The notes beneath the pieces are model-generated. The model was given only the letters and a program-made list of their open reading frames with translations. It did no database searches and was not told where the DNA came from. From assembly GCA_002345575.1 (NCBI GenBank), contig DDVX01000017.1, forward strand, positions 309,244 through 373,243: a stretch of 64,000 bases of DNA. The letters are read 5' to 3'. Position 1 is the first letter of the stretch, and each line of letters starts with the position of its first letter. This document shows, in pieces, positions 1 through 8,145 of this stretch. This stretch comes from Stutzerimonas stutzeri (lineage in GTDB: Bacteria > Pseudomonadota > Gammaproteobacteria > Pseudomonadales > Pseudomonadaceae). The translations under genes were made by a program, and so were the position numbers.

Positions 1-1
1 C

Positions 2-481
2 ATCCTCGACGGCTACGGTCGCGGCCAGCAGAAACTGCCGGTCTACAAGATGCCGCACCTCGAAGGCTGGACCGTGGCCGGCAACCAGACCTTCGTCCCC
101 GCCGTCGGTCAGCACCGGGTGCTGGTGATGAACAGCGAGAGCTGGCAACAGACCGCTGCCATCGACGTCGCCGGCCAGCCGATCTTCGTCATGGCGCGTC
201 CAGATGCCCGACAGATCTGGGTCAACTTCGCCCACCCGGACAACGGCAAGGTGCAGGTTATAGACAGTGAAACCTACGCCATCATCGCCACTCTTGAGCC
301 CGGCCCTGCCGTGTTGCACATGGAGTTCACCGCGCGCGGCGACCAGCTCTGGCTGTCAGTGCGCGACGGCGGTGAAGTCCAGGTCTGGGATCCCTACACA
401 TTCAAGCTGATCAAGCGCCTGCCGGCAGAAACGCCGAGCGGCATTTTCTTCAGCAGCCGCGCCCACGAGACGGGGTTATGA
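2..481 (+). CDS. nirF: NirF, heme d1 biosynthesis protein (C-terminal part)
   Basis: The frame is open from the window edge, so the 5' end of the gene is missing; 159 C-terminal residues are present. The repeated blade-like segments (for example VIDSETYAIIATLEPG and VQVWDPYTFKLIKRLP) are typical of the eight-bladed beta-propeller shared by NirF, NirN and cytochrome cd1 nitrite reductase. NirF is known to act in a late step of heme d1 synthesis in the periplasm. nirD starts one base after the stop codon, so the two are cotranscribed. The assignment rests on the fold and on the following nirDLGH genes. Confidence 0.93.
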   Translation: MLDGYGRGQQKLPVYKMPHLEGWTVAGNQTFVPAVGQHRVLVMNSESWQQTAAIDVAGQPIFVMARPDARQIWVNFAHPDNGKVQVIDSETYAIIATLEPGPAVLHMEFTARGDQLWLSVRDGGEVQVWDPYTFKLIKRLPAETPSGIFFSSRAHETGL

Positions 482-482
482 C

Positions 483-941
483 ATGCAACTCGACAGCCTC
501 AGCCGCCGCCTGATCGACCGCTTCCAGCACGGCATGCCACTGTGCGCCGAGCCCTATCGCGCAATGGCCGAAGCGCTGGACTGCAGCGAAGACGAAGTTC
601 TCGCCAGCCTCCAACAGCTTGAACACGCCGGTGGTCTATCACGCATCGGGCCGGTATTCGAGCACAGCCGCGCGGGCGCCAGCACCCTGGTCGCCCTCGC
701 CGTGCCGCCCGCACGGATAGAAGCCGTGGCGGCACGCATCAACAGCTTCCCCGAGGTCAACCACAACTACCTGCGCGAGCACCACTACAACCTCTGGTTC
801 GTGCTCACCGGGCCGGATCGCAGCCATATCGATGCCCTGCTGGCACAGATCGAGGCGGAAACCGGCCTGACCCCGCTGGATCTGCCGATGGCATGCGCCT
901 ACCGCATTGACCTCGGTTTTCCCCTTGGAGAAGCACCATGA
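483..941 (+). CDS. nirD: Siroheme decarboxylase subunit NirD
   Basis: 152-residue Lrp/AsnC-fold protein: an N-terminal helix-turn-helix-like part (about 1-60) and a C-terminal RAM-like alpha/beta part with the block NHNYLREHHYNLWFVLTG (about residues 93-110). With NirL, NirG and NirH it forms the enzyme that removes two carboxyl groups from siroheme to give didecarboxysiroheme in heme d1 synthesis. It acts as an enzyme and not as a transcription factor, despite the Lrp-like sequence. It overlaps nirL by ATGA. It pairs by sequence with NirG, which has the same HNYxREHxxNxWFVL block. Confidence 0.93.
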   Translation: MQLDSLSRRLIDRFQHGMPLCAEPYRAMAEALDCSEDEVLASLQQLEHAGGLSRIGPVFEHSRAGASTLVALAVPPARIEAVAARINSFPEVNHNYLREHHYNLWFVLTGPDRSHIDALLAQIEAETGLTPLDLPMACAYRIDLGFPLGEAP

Positions 942-1453
942 CCGGCGCCCTTGATGATCTTCAGTGTATGCAGCTGCGACGCCTGCTCGAAGTCGGCCTG
1001 CCGCTTGCCGCTCGTCCCTACCAGGCGCTGGCCGAGCGCATCGGCGCCAGCGAGCAAGCGGTGCTCGCACAGGTCCGCCACTGGAGCGAGGACGGCCTGT
1101 TCCGTCGTGTCGGCCTGGTGCTCAAGCACCGCGCCATGGGCTTTCGCGCCAACGCCATGCTGGTCATGAACATCCCCGACGAACAGGTCGATGAAGTCGG
1201 CCAACGCCTCGGCCAGGCCGCCGGCATCAACCTCTGCTACCAGCGCCCACGCCGCCTGCCGGACTGGCCCTACAACCTGTTCTGCATGGTCCACGGTCGC
1301 GAGCGCGAACAGGTCTGCCAACTGATCGAAAACCTGCTGGCCGAGCACGGGCTGAACCATGTGCCGCATCAGCTACTGTTCAGTACCCGCGCTTTCAAGC
1401 AGTGCGGTGGCCGCTACGCACCGCCGGTCGCACGGGAGCTGGCCCATGGATGA
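938..1453 (+). CDS. nirL: Siroheme decarboxylase subunit NirL
   Basis: 171-residue Lrp/AsnC-fold protein. It carries the block CYQRPRR...WPYNLFCMVHGR, which is shared with NirH and differs from the NirD/NirG block, so it is the second subunit type of the siroheme decarboxylase. The C-terminal FSTRAFKQCGGRY segment is also typical. The start overlaps the nirD stop by four bases (translational coupling) and its own end overlaps nirG. It works in the cytoplasm on siroheme produced after NirE. Confidence 0.93.
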   Translation: MTGALDDLQCMQLRRLLEVGLPLAARPYQALAERIGASEQAVLAQVRHWSEDGLFRRVGLVLKHRAMGFRANAMLVMNIPDEQVDEVGQRLGQAAGINLCYQRPRRLPDWPYNLFCMVHGREREQVCQLIENLLAEHGLNHVPHQLLFSTRAFKQCGGRYAPPVARELAHG

Positions 1454-1889
1454 CCTCGACCGCCGACTGACCAACCGCCTGCAGCATGGTCTGCCGTTGG
1501 TGCGCCAACCCTGGCAGGCGCTGGCCGATGAACTGCAAAGCGACTCACAAACCCTGCGCACGCGCGTCCAAACACTGCTGGACGACGGCACCTTGACCCG
1601 CTTCGGCCCCATGTTCGACATCGACCGCCTGGGCGGCGCCTTCACCCTCGCCGCCCTGTCCGTGCCGGAAGAGCATTTCGACGCGGTGGCCGCACAGCTT
1701 GAGGCGATGCCCGAAGTCGCCCACAACTACCGCCGCGAACATGCCTGGAACATGTGGTTCGTCCTCGGCTGCGCAACCCCTGAAGGCATCGCTGAAACCA
1801 TCGCCCGCATCGAAGCGCAGACCGCCCTGCCGGTGCTCAACCTGCCCAAGGAGGAGACCTACCATGTCGGCCTGCATTTCTCGGTTTGA
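1446..1889 (+). CDS. nirG: Siroheme decarboxylase subunit NirG
   Basis: 147-residue paralogue of NirD, with the block AHNYRREHAWNMWFVLGC matching NirD. The start at 1446 (MDDLDRRLTNRLQ) is chosen because it aligns with the NirD N-terminus (MQLDSLSRRLIDRFQ) and overlaps the nirL end by 8 bases. The same frame is open further upstream, but that part lies inside nirL. It is expected to form a decarboxylase complex with NirD, NirL and NirH. Confidence 0.92.
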   Translation: MDDLDRRLTNRLQHGLPLVRQPWQALADELQSDSQTLRTRVQTLLDDGTLTRFGPMFDIDRLGGAFTLAALSVPEEHFDAVAAQLEAMPEVAHNYRREHAWNMWFVLGCATPEGIAETIARIEAQTALPVLNLPKEETYHVGLHFSV

Positions 1890-2379
1890 TGGCCGGTTTG
1901 ATCCCGAGCTGATACGCCGCCTGGTCGAACTCACCCAGTCCGGCCTGCCGCTGGTAGAAAATCCCTGGGCGTGGATCGGCGAACACCTCGGTCTAGATGA
2001 AAACGCCGTCCTCGACCTGCTACAGCAATTGCAAGCCGACGGCGCCATCCGCCGCATCGCCGCCGTGCCCAACCACTACCGTCTGGGCTACAAGTACAAC
2101 GGCATGAGCGTCTGGGACGTGGACGACGCCCACCTCCCCCACCTCGGCCCCTTGCTCGGATCACAACCCTTCGTCAGCCACTGCTACCGCCGCCCCCGCC
2201 GCGAAGGCTGGCACTACAACCTGTTCGCCATGGTCCACGGCCGCAGCGCGGAGGAGATCGAGGACTACCGCGCACAGATACGCCAACTGCTCGGCGAGGC
2301 CTGCCGGGCGGATGAGATGCTGGTGAGTAGCAGGATATTGAAGAAGACCGGTTTGCGTATCGCCGCCTCGGCTCGCTGA
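1864..2379 (+). CDS. nirH: Siroheme decarboxylase subunit NirH
   Basis: 171-residue paralogue of NirL, with CYRRPRREGWHYNLFAMVHGR and the C-terminal SSRILKKTGLR segment. The start at 1864 follows an AGGAGA ribosome binding site at 1851-1856 and overlaps the nirG end by 26 bases, the tightest packing in the operon. The open frame continues upstream inside nirG, but that part shows no family similarity. The gene is the last before a 1.16 kb gap with an IS fragment, so the nirFDLGH transcript may end or weaken beyond it. Confidence 0.92.
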   Translation: MSACISRFDGRFDPELIRRLVELTQSGLPLVENPWAWIGEHLGLDENAVLDLLQQLQADGAIRRIAAVPNHYRLGYKYNGMSVWDVDDAHLPHLGPLLGSQPFVSHCYRRPRREGWHYNLFAMVHGRSAEEIEDYRAQIRQLLGEACRADEMLVSSRILKKTGLRIAASAR

Positions 2380-2486
2380 AAACCATGCCACCGAAAGCGT
2401 AGTCCGACGGTCGGCGGGATGTAACAGGCGCTCCCCGGTGGGTAAATTCAACATACCCTGCCCGGACAGACGTTCGCGGTAAGCGA

Positions 2487-2515
2487 GGGAAGCGCCTTCG
2501 GCGATTCCATCCTAC
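2487..2515 (-). repeat. REP element downstream of nirH
   Basis: On the minus strand it reads GTAG followed by GGAA/TTCC arms around CGCCGAAGGCG. This is the same REP type that flanks the RAYT gene near 14.7 kb. The gap from 2380 to 2549 holds no gene that I can see. Confidence 0.8.
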
Positions 2516-2549
2516 AAAACCAATCCCAACCACAATGCCAAACCGAAAC

Positions 2550-3139
2550 CATTACTGGGCGCGGGAGTTTCAGCGCTGGGGCATGAGGTGCGTTTGATCG
2601 CACCGCAGTTCGTCAAACCCTACGTCAAGGGTGGCAAGAACGACGCCAATGATGCCGAGGCGATTTGCGAGGCGGGCAGCCGTCCGACGATGCGCTATGT
2701 ACCCATCAAAAGCGAGGAGCAGCAGGCTGCACTGTCGGTGCGCCGGATCAAAAGCCGGGCGATCAGGGCGAGAACGGCTCTGGTCAACGAGATCCGAGGT
2801 TTGCTGGGCGAGTTTGGCCTGATCGAGGCCCGCAAGGGCGTGGCGGCCACGCGGGCATTGCTGGCCCGGGTGCTGGAGGAGAACAGCGGCTTACCACCTG
2901 CCATGCGTGAGCTGATAAGTGAGCTGCCGGACGAGCTTCAGGAAGAAGACAAGCGGATCGCCATGCTGGATCGTCTGATTCAACAGTAGGCGCGCCAGGA
3001 TGAGCGGGTGCAGCGCCTGATGCAGATCGAGGGCCTTGGCCCGATCAGCGCCACGGCGATAATAGCGGCGGTAGGTGATGCTTGTCAGTTCAGGTCGGGG
3101 CGGCAGTTGGCGGCTTGGCTGGGGCTGGTGCCCAAGTGA
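2550..3139 (+). pseudogene. IS110-family transposase pseudogene
   Basis: Remnant of a DEDD transposase. The KGGKNDANDAEAI block with the third and fourth acidic residues is intact. The first two acidic residues are lost with the 5' truncation. Three lesions are visible against the copy at 13490-14505: a one-base deletion near 2570 (EF / SALGH), an in-frame TAG at 2987-2989 where the other copy encodes Gln, and the internal deletion after LGLVP, where the frame stops at 3137-3139. The open stretch is 2588-2989 (133 codons, GTG-initiated), unlikely to be a functional protein. Confidence 0.9.
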
Positions 3140-3229
3140 CCAACCACTTCAGTAGAAGCCGGATATACGGTAGCAGTCATACCTTGGGTTAAAAGCACTG
3201 TTTTTTACTGGCAAACCGGGAGGAGTCCA
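2550..3229 (+). mobile_element. Decayed IS110-family element (fragment)
   Basis: About 680 bp align with the larger IS110-family copy at 13195-14580, which lies in the opposite orientation. The left end is cut inside the transposase gene (similarity starts at CATTACTGGGCGCGGGAG). The right end carries the same terminal sequence GGGAGGAGTCCA (3218-3229). Relative to the larger copy, roughly 460 bp are missing between the codons for LGLVP and the last 100 bp. That removes the C-terminal catalytic serine domain and most of the 3' noncoding region. The element therefore cannot move by itself. Confidence 0.88.
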
Positions 3230-3375
3230 TATACGGGTTTCCGAAGGCGTAGTCCGATGGTCACGCACCTGCGGGCGAGCAGAAGCCATCGCGGCAGGCA
3301 GACCTTGTAGGGCCGAATTTATTCGGCCCTAGATTCGCGCAAAAGGCCGAACAAGTTCGGCCCTACGAGCCCCAA
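3230..3375. repeat. REP-like sequence and short palindromes after the IS fragment
   Basis: Directly next to the IS end is TATACGGGTTTCCGAAGGCG (3230-3249), the same sequence that borders the other IS110 copy at 13195. Further on are two palindromes: a perfect one at 3308-3331 (arms TAGGGCCGAAT / ATTCGGCCCTA) and GGCCGAACAAGTTCGGCC at 3345-3362. The second half of the pair reads GTTCGGCCCTACGA, so the two form a longer inverted structure. No coding potential is seen. Confidence 0.75.
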
Positions 3376-3437
3376 AGCCTTGTCCCATCGCCGGCTCCGC
3401 GACTCGTTGCCCCACCCCCACCGTAAACCGCTCCTTT

Positions 3438-3451
3438 TTGTTTCCAATCAA
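3438..3451 (+). promoter_or_regulatory. Candidate ANR/DNR (FNR-type) box upstream of nirJ
   Basis: TTGTTTCCAATCAA matches the FNR-family consensus TTGAT-N4-ATCAA at 9 of 10 defined positions. Its centre is about 97 bases before the nirJ start. An activator site centred at -41.5 would place transcription start near 3486, about 55 bases before nirJ. A weak -10-like GATGCT lies at 3474-3479. This site would let nirJEN be induced without oxygen despite the IS gap. Confidence 0.55.
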
Positions 3452-3541
3452 GGATCAGCCTGATTCGCTCGGGGATGCTGCGCCCATCGAATACGCGAAC
3501 GTGATGCGCCATTTAGGCCAGCCTCACCAAGGGAGCCGCTC

Positions 3542-4735
3542 ATGTTGAGAATTAGCCATTACCTGCGCGCCCTGGCCCGCCCGGATGCAGGCCCGGTGCC
3601 CGGTGCACGAGGAAAACCGGGCACCCGGCCACCGGTGGTGATCTGGAACCTGCTGCGGCGCTGCAACCTGACCTGCAAACACTGCTACGCCACCTCCGCC
3701 GACAGCGAGTTCCGTGACGAACTGGATACCGCCGAAGCCCTGAAGGTGATCGACGATCTGCACGAAGCCGGCGTGCGCGTGCTGATCCTCTCTGGCGGCG
3801 AGCCGCTGCTGCGTGACGACATTTTCCAGCTCTCCGATTACGCCCGCAACAAGGGCTTTTTTGTCGCCCTGTCCACCAACGGCACGCTGATCGACGAGCG
3901 CAATATCGACCAAGTGGTAGCGGCGAAGTACGACTACGTCGGCATCAGCATCGACGGCCTGGAAGCGGTGCATGACGAATGGCGCCAGCTCAAGGGCAGC
4001 TTCGTCGCCTCGATGCACGCCATCGACCTGTGCCGCCAGCACGACATCCGCGTCGGCCTGCGCACCACGTTGACACAGAACAACTACCTGCAGCTGCCGG
4101 CATTGCTGGCGCTGATGCGCGAGCACGACGTGCAGAAGTTCTATCTCTCGCATCTGAACTACAGCGGTCGCGGCAAACGCAGCCGCAAGGCCGACGCCCA
4201 CCACCAGATGACCCGCGACGCCATGCACCAGCTGTTCGAGCAGGCCTGGGACGATGTGCAGCACGGTCGCGAAACCGATTTCGTCAGCGGCAACAACGAT
4301 GCCGACGCCATTCTCTTACTGCAGTGGGTTGAAGAGCGCCTGCCGCAATACCGCGACCGTCTGGAGCAAATGCTGCGCGCCTGGGGCGGCAATGCTTCGG
4401 GCAACGGCATCGCCAATATCGACAACATCGGCGACGTGCATCCCGATACCTACTGGTGGCAGCACACCGTCGGCAACGTGCGCCGACAGAGCTTTCGCGA
4501 GCTGTGGCTGGAACAGCCCGAGCCGCTGCTGGAGGAACTGCGTCAACACCCGCGCGCGGTGGGTGGACGTTGTGCCGAATGTCGCTGGCTGGCCATTTGC
4601 AACGGTAACACCCGCACCCGCGCCTGGGCCGAAGGCAACCTCTGGGGCGAAGACCCCGGCTGTTACCTCAGCGACGAGGAGATCGGCCTGCCGACAGCCC
4701 CGCGCATTCCCAGCGTGGAAATCAGCGCTCTGTAG
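3542..4735 (+). CDS. nirJ: NirJ, radical SAM heme d1 biosynthesis protein
   Basis: 397 residues. The radical SAM cluster motif CNLTCKHC gives C41, C45 and C48, followed by the SAM-binding LSGGEPLLR. The C-terminal part has a second cysteine set (GGRCAECRWLAICNGN ... DPGCYL) typical of SPASM/Twitch auxiliary cluster proteins. NirJ removes the two propionate side chains of didecarboxysiroheme during heme d1 synthesis. The start follows GGGAG at 3531-3535. It is separated from nirH by a dead IS fragment and probably has its own anaerobic promoter. nirE follows after 92 bases. Confidence 0.95.
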   Translation: MLRISHYLRALARPDAGPVPGARGKPGTRPPVVIWNLLRRCNLTCKHCYATSADSEFRDELDTAEALKVIDDLHEAGVRVLILSGGEPLLRDDIFQLSDYARNKGFFVALSTNGTLIDERNIDQVVAAKYDYVGISIDGLEAVHDEWRQLKGSFVASMHAIDLCRQHDIRVGLRTTLTQNNYLQLPALLALMREHDVQKFYLSHLNYSGRGKRSRKADAHHQMTRDAMHQLFEQAWDDVQHGRETDFVSGNNDADAILLLQWVEERLPQYRDRLEQMLRAWGGNASGNGIANIDNIGDVHPDTYWWQHTVGNVRRQSFRELWLEQPEPLLEELRQHPRAVGGRCAECRWLAICNGNTRTRAWAEGNLWGEDPGCYLSDEEIGLPTAPRIPSVEISAL

Positions 4736-4827
4736 AACAAGAGATCACAGCACTACCCAGCGGTCGACAGAACCGTATTGAGCCAAGCGCACAACCGTCA
4801 GCCTCAATGAGAATTCAGGAGCACCGC

Positions 4828-5667
4828 ATGGACCAGCCAATCACACTCCCCGCTTCGCTGAGTGCCTCGTTCGCCGCTGGCGAAGTCGCGCTGGTCGGTG
4901 CCGGCCCCGGCGATCCGGGTCTGCTCACCCTGCGCGCCTGGAGCCTGTTGCAACAGGCCGACGCTGTGGTCTACGACCGCCTGGTCAGCGATGGCCTCAT
5001 GGCCCTGTTGCCCGCCCGCTGCGTCCGCCATTACGTCGGCAAGACCAGTGGCTACCACAGCCTGCCACAGCCGCAGATCAACCAGTTGTTGGTCGATCTG
5101 GCCAAGCAGAACCTGCGCGTGGTACGCCTCAAGGGTGGCGACCCGTTCATCTTTGGCCGCGGCGCCGAGGAAATCGAATACCTGCTGCAAAATGGTATCG
5201 ACTGCCAGGTGGTGCCGGGCGTGACCGCCGCCGCCGGGTGCAGCGCCTACGCCGGTATACCCCTGACCCACCGGGATCTCGCGCATTCCTGTCAGTTCAT
5301 CACCGGCCACCTGCAGGAAGATGGCGCCCTGCTGCTGCCCTGGAACAGCCTCGTTGAGGGCAAGCAGACCCTGGTGTTCTACATGGGTTTGGGCAGCCTC
5401 AACGAAATCTCCCGCAACCTGATCGCCGCCGGCCTCGCGCCAGAAACGCCCGCCGCACTGATCGGCAGCGGCACCCGCGCCGAGCAGCAAGTGGTGCGCT
5501 GCACGCTCAAGGAACTGCCGATCATGGCCCGCGAGCACCAACTGCAAGCGCCAACCCTGACGGTGATTGGCAAGGTCGTCGACCTCTTCGCCGACAAGCA
5601 GCTGCACTACCCGGCACGCCTGTGCGCCGAGGCCAGCCCGCAAGTGGCCGAGGAGCAGGCATCATGA
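4828..5667 (+). CDS. nirE: NirE, uroporphyrinogen-III C-methyltransferase
   Basis: 279 residues from the ATG at 4828, which has AGGAG 7-11 bases upstream; an ATG 21 bases earlier lacks a good ribosome site. SUMT family: GAGPGDPGLLTLRA near the N-terminus, RLKGGDPFIFGRG in the middle and VVPGVTAAAGCSAYAGIPLTHR after it. It uses two SAM molecules to make precorrin-2 from uroporphyrinogen III, the first committed step to siroheme and heme d1. Position between nirJ and nirN supports nirE and not the general cobA/cysG gene. Overlaps nirN by ATGA. Confidence 0.95.
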   Translation: MDQPITLPASLSASFAAGEVALVGAGPGDPGLLTLRAWSLLQQADAVVYDRLVSDGLMALLPARCVRHYVGKTSGYHSLPQPQINQLLVDLAKQNLRVVRLKGGDPFIFGRGAEEIEYLLQNGIDCQVVPGVTAAAGCSAYAGIPLTHRDLAHSCQFITGHLQEDGALLLPWNSLVEGKQTLVFYMGLGSLNEISRNLIAAGLAPETPAALIGSGTRAEQQVVRCTLKELPIMAREHQLQAPTLTVIGKVVDLFADKQLHYPARLCAEASPQVAEEQAS

Positions 5668-7160
5668 AACGAGCCCTGCCGCTTACCCTGCTAGCCCTGT
5701 GCAGCAGCCTGCAGGCCGCGCCCCAGGCGATCACACTGGAGCAGACCGCCAGCCTCTACGAACAGCACTGCCAGAGCTGCCATGGCGTCAACCGTCTGGG
5801 CGGCGCCGGCCCCGCGCTGTTGCCGGAAAGCCTCAGTCGGATCAAGCCCGACGAAGCACGCCAGGTCATCCGCGATGGCCGTCCGGCCAGCCAGATGGCC
5901 GCTTACTCACACCTGCTCGACGAGGCGCAGATCGACGGCCTGGTCAGCTACCTCTACCAGCCTTCCGCAACGCCACCAACCTGGAGCGACGACGACATCC
6001 GCGCCAGCCACCGCATCCTCACCGATATCACTACCCTGCCGACGAGCCCACAGCATGATGCCGACCCGCTCAACCTGTTCGTGGTGGTGGAAGCCGGTAA
6101 TCACCATGTGCGCATCCTAGACGGCGAGCGCTTCGAGGAACTGGCCAAGTTCCAGTCGCACTTCGCCCTGCACGGCGGGCCGAAGTTTTCCCCTGACGGG
6201 CGTTTCGTCTACTTCGCCTCCCGCGACGGCTGGATCAGCGTCTACGACCTGCACAACCTGACGATGATCGCCGAGGTCCGCGCCGGCCTGAACACCCGCA
6301 ACATGGCGGTCAGCAACGATGGTCGCTGGGCGCTGGTGGGCAACTACCTGCCGGGCGAACTGGTGGTGCTGGATGCTCGCGACCTATCGCTGGTCAAACG
6401 CATCCCAACCACGGGGCTGGACGGTACTGCGTCGCGGGTCAGCGCCGTCTATACCGCGCCGCCACGCGACAGCTTCGTCGTCGCCCTTAAAGACGTGCAG
6501 GAAGCCTGGGAACTGTCCTACGCTGGCGAGCCCACCTTCGAGCCACGCCGCATCCAGGCCGCCGACTTCCTCGACGACTTCTCCTTCACCCCCGACTATC
6601 GCCATCTGCTCGCCACCTCGCGCAAGGCTCACGGTGGCCAGGTGATCGACCTCGACACCGGCAAGGCCGTCACCGACATCCCGTTACCGGGCATGCCGCA
6701 CCTGGGCTCGGGCATCTATTGGCAGCGCGATGGCAAGTGGGTCTTCGCCACACCCAACGTCAGCCAGGGGCTGATCTCGGTGCTGGACATGCAGGACTGG
6801 TCGCTGATCAAGGAGATCCCCACCGAAGGGCCGGGATTCTTCATGCGCAGCCACGAGAATTCGAAATACGCCTGGACCGACGTGTTCTTCGGCCCCAACA
6901 ACGACGCCATCCACCTGATCGACAAACAGACCCTGGAAGTCGCCCACACCCTGCGCCCGATGCCCGGCAAGAACGCCGCCCACGTCGAATTCACCCGCGA
7001 CGGCAAACACCTGCTGCTCAGCGTCTGGGACACCGACGGCGCACTGCTGGTTATCGAATCCGACACCCTGAAGGAAATCAAACGCATCCCGATGAACAAG
7101 CCCTCGGGCAAATACAACGTCGGCAACAAGATCGAATTCGCCGAAGGGACGTCGCATTAG
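5664..7160 (+). CDS. nirN: NirN, cytochrome c / heme d1 dehydrogenase
   Basis: 498 residues. A Sec signal peptide (MKRALPLTLLALCSSLQAA) is followed by a cytochrome c domain with CQSCH (C36, C39, H40) and a C-terminal eight-bladed propeller related to NirS and NirF. NirN is a periplasmic enzyme known to carry out the last dehydrogenation to heme d1 before delivery to NirS. The start at 5664 overlaps the nirE stop by four bases and gives the signal peptide directly. It ends the cluster; pilD lies tail to tail 69 bases on. Confidence 0.95.
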   Translation: MKRALPLTLLALCSSLQAAPQAITLEQTASLYEQHCQSCHGVNRLGGAGPALLPESLSRIKPDEARQVIRDGRPASQMAAYSHLLDEAQIDGLVSYLYQPSATPPTWSDDDIRASHRILTDITTLPTSPQHDADPLNLFVVVEAGNHHVRILDGERFEELAKFQSHFALHGGPKFSPDGRFVYFASRDGWISVYDLHNLTMIAEVRAGLNTRNMAVSNDGRWALVGNYLPGELVVLDARDLSLVKRIPTTGLDGTASRVSAVYTAPPRDSFVVALKDVQEAWELSYAGEPTFEPRRIQAADFLDDFSFTPDYRHLLATSRKAHGGQVIDLDTGKAVTDIPLPGMPHLGSGIYWQRDGKWVFATPNVSQGLISVLDMQDWSLIKEIPTEGPGFFMRSHENSKYAWTDVFFGPNNDAIHLIDKQTLEVAHTLRPMPGKNAAHVEFTRDGKHLLLSVWDTDGALLVIESDTLKEIKRIPMNKPSGKYNVGNKIEFAEGTSH

Positions 7161-7187
7161 CCACTGCAACAAAAGCCACCCTGCAGG

Positions 7188-7223
7188 AGTAGCTTCCTGT
7201 GGGAGTGGCTTCAGCCACGAAGC
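7188..7223. repeat. REP-type palindrome between nirN and pilD
   Basis: The stretch TGTGGGAGTGGCTTCAGCC continuing into ACGAAGC belongs to the second repeat class of the window (GGAG-type REP). It lies in the short gap between two convergent genes, where it may act as a transcript end. Confidence 0.6.
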
Positions 7224-7229
7224 TTTGCT

Positions 7230-8096
7230 TTAAAACCTCGCAAACTGCAGATAGCTGGCCGTAATCTGCTCACCCCAGAGCAAGGCAATCCAGCCGGCAA
7301 TCGCCAGGTAGGGGCCAAAGGGGATGGGCGTACTGCTCTCCGCTTTCTGCATGCGCAGCATGATGGTGCCCAGCACTGCACCGACCACCGAAGACAGCAG
7401 AATAGTCAGCGGTAGCACCTGCCAGCCGCCCCAGGCGCCCAGCATCGCCAGCAGCTTGAAATCGCCGTAGCCCATGCCTTCCTTGCCGGTCACCAGCTTG
7501 AACAGCCAATACACCGACCACAGGCTAAGGTAGCCCGCCACCGCTCCCCACAGAGCATCTGTCAGGGACGCGAACAGGCCGAAACTGTTGACGATCAACC
7601 CCAGCCAAAGCAGCGGCAATACCAGCGAGTCCGGCAGCAACTGATGATCGACGTCGATCATGCTCATCGCCAGCAATCCCCAGGTCAGCAGCAACATCGC
7701 GCCGGCCTGCCAGGTGAAGCCGAAATGCCAGGCGACATAACCTGATAGCAGCCCGCACGCCAGCTCCACCAACGGGTAGCGCTTGCTGATCGGCGCCTTG
7801 CACGCCGAGCACTTGCCGCGCAGCGCCAGCCAGCTGACCAGCGGAATATTCTCCCAGGCACGAATCCGATGATCGCAATGCGGGCAACGCGAGTGTGGCA
7901 AAAGCAGATTGAACGGCGCTACGTCGGACTCGGCGGGCAGCTCCAAGAACTCACGCGCTTGGGACCGCCACTCCCGCTGCATCATGATCGGCAGGCGATA
8001 AATGACCACATTGAGAAAGCTGCCCACCAGCAGCCCCAGCACCAGCGCACATAAAACAAAGGCCAGCGTGTTGCTGGCCAGGAATTCAAAAATCAT
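7230..8096 (-). CDS. pilD: PilD, type IV prepilin peptidase / N-methyltransferase
   Basis: 288 residues, polytopic membrane protein. The cytoplasmic zinc loop has CPHC (C71, C74) and CSAC (C96, C99). The two catalytic aspartates of the GxGD-type aspartyl protease family are seen in MIDVDHQLLPD (D148) and GYGDFK (D212). It cleaves and methylates PilA, minor pilins and type II secretion pseudopilins at the inner membrane. It is last in pilBCD, with a 176-base gap holding a large inverted repeat before it. In P. aeruginosa pilD is followed by coaE; here the next gene is nirN, on the opposite strand. Confidence 0.96.
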   Translation of the reverse strand: MIFEFLASNTLAFVLCALVLGLLVGSFLNVVIYRLPIMMQREWRSQAREFLELPAESDVAPFNLLLPHSRCPHCDHRIRAWENIPLVSWLALRGKCSACKAPISKRYPLVELACGLLSGYVAWHFGFTWQAGAMLLLTWGLLAMSMIDVDHQLLPDSLVLPLLWLGLIVNSFGLFASLTDALWGAVAGYLSLWSVYWLFKLVTGKEGMGYGDFKLLAMLGAWGGWQVLPLTILLSSVVGAVLGTIMLRMQKAESSTPIPFGPYLAIAGWIALLWGEQITASYLQFARF

Positions 8097-8145
8097 TATT
8101 TAGCAGACCATTGAAGGGGTTATATCCCGCTCTATTACCACGTCT

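Noticed and set aside
2588..2989. A functional 133-residue protein from the IS fragment
   Set aside because: It is an internal piece of the IS110 transposase that lacks the first acidic residues and the C-terminal domain.
4736..4827. A second ANR/DNR box between nirJ and nirE
   Set aside because: TTGAGCCAAGCGCA has the left half only; the right half does not match.
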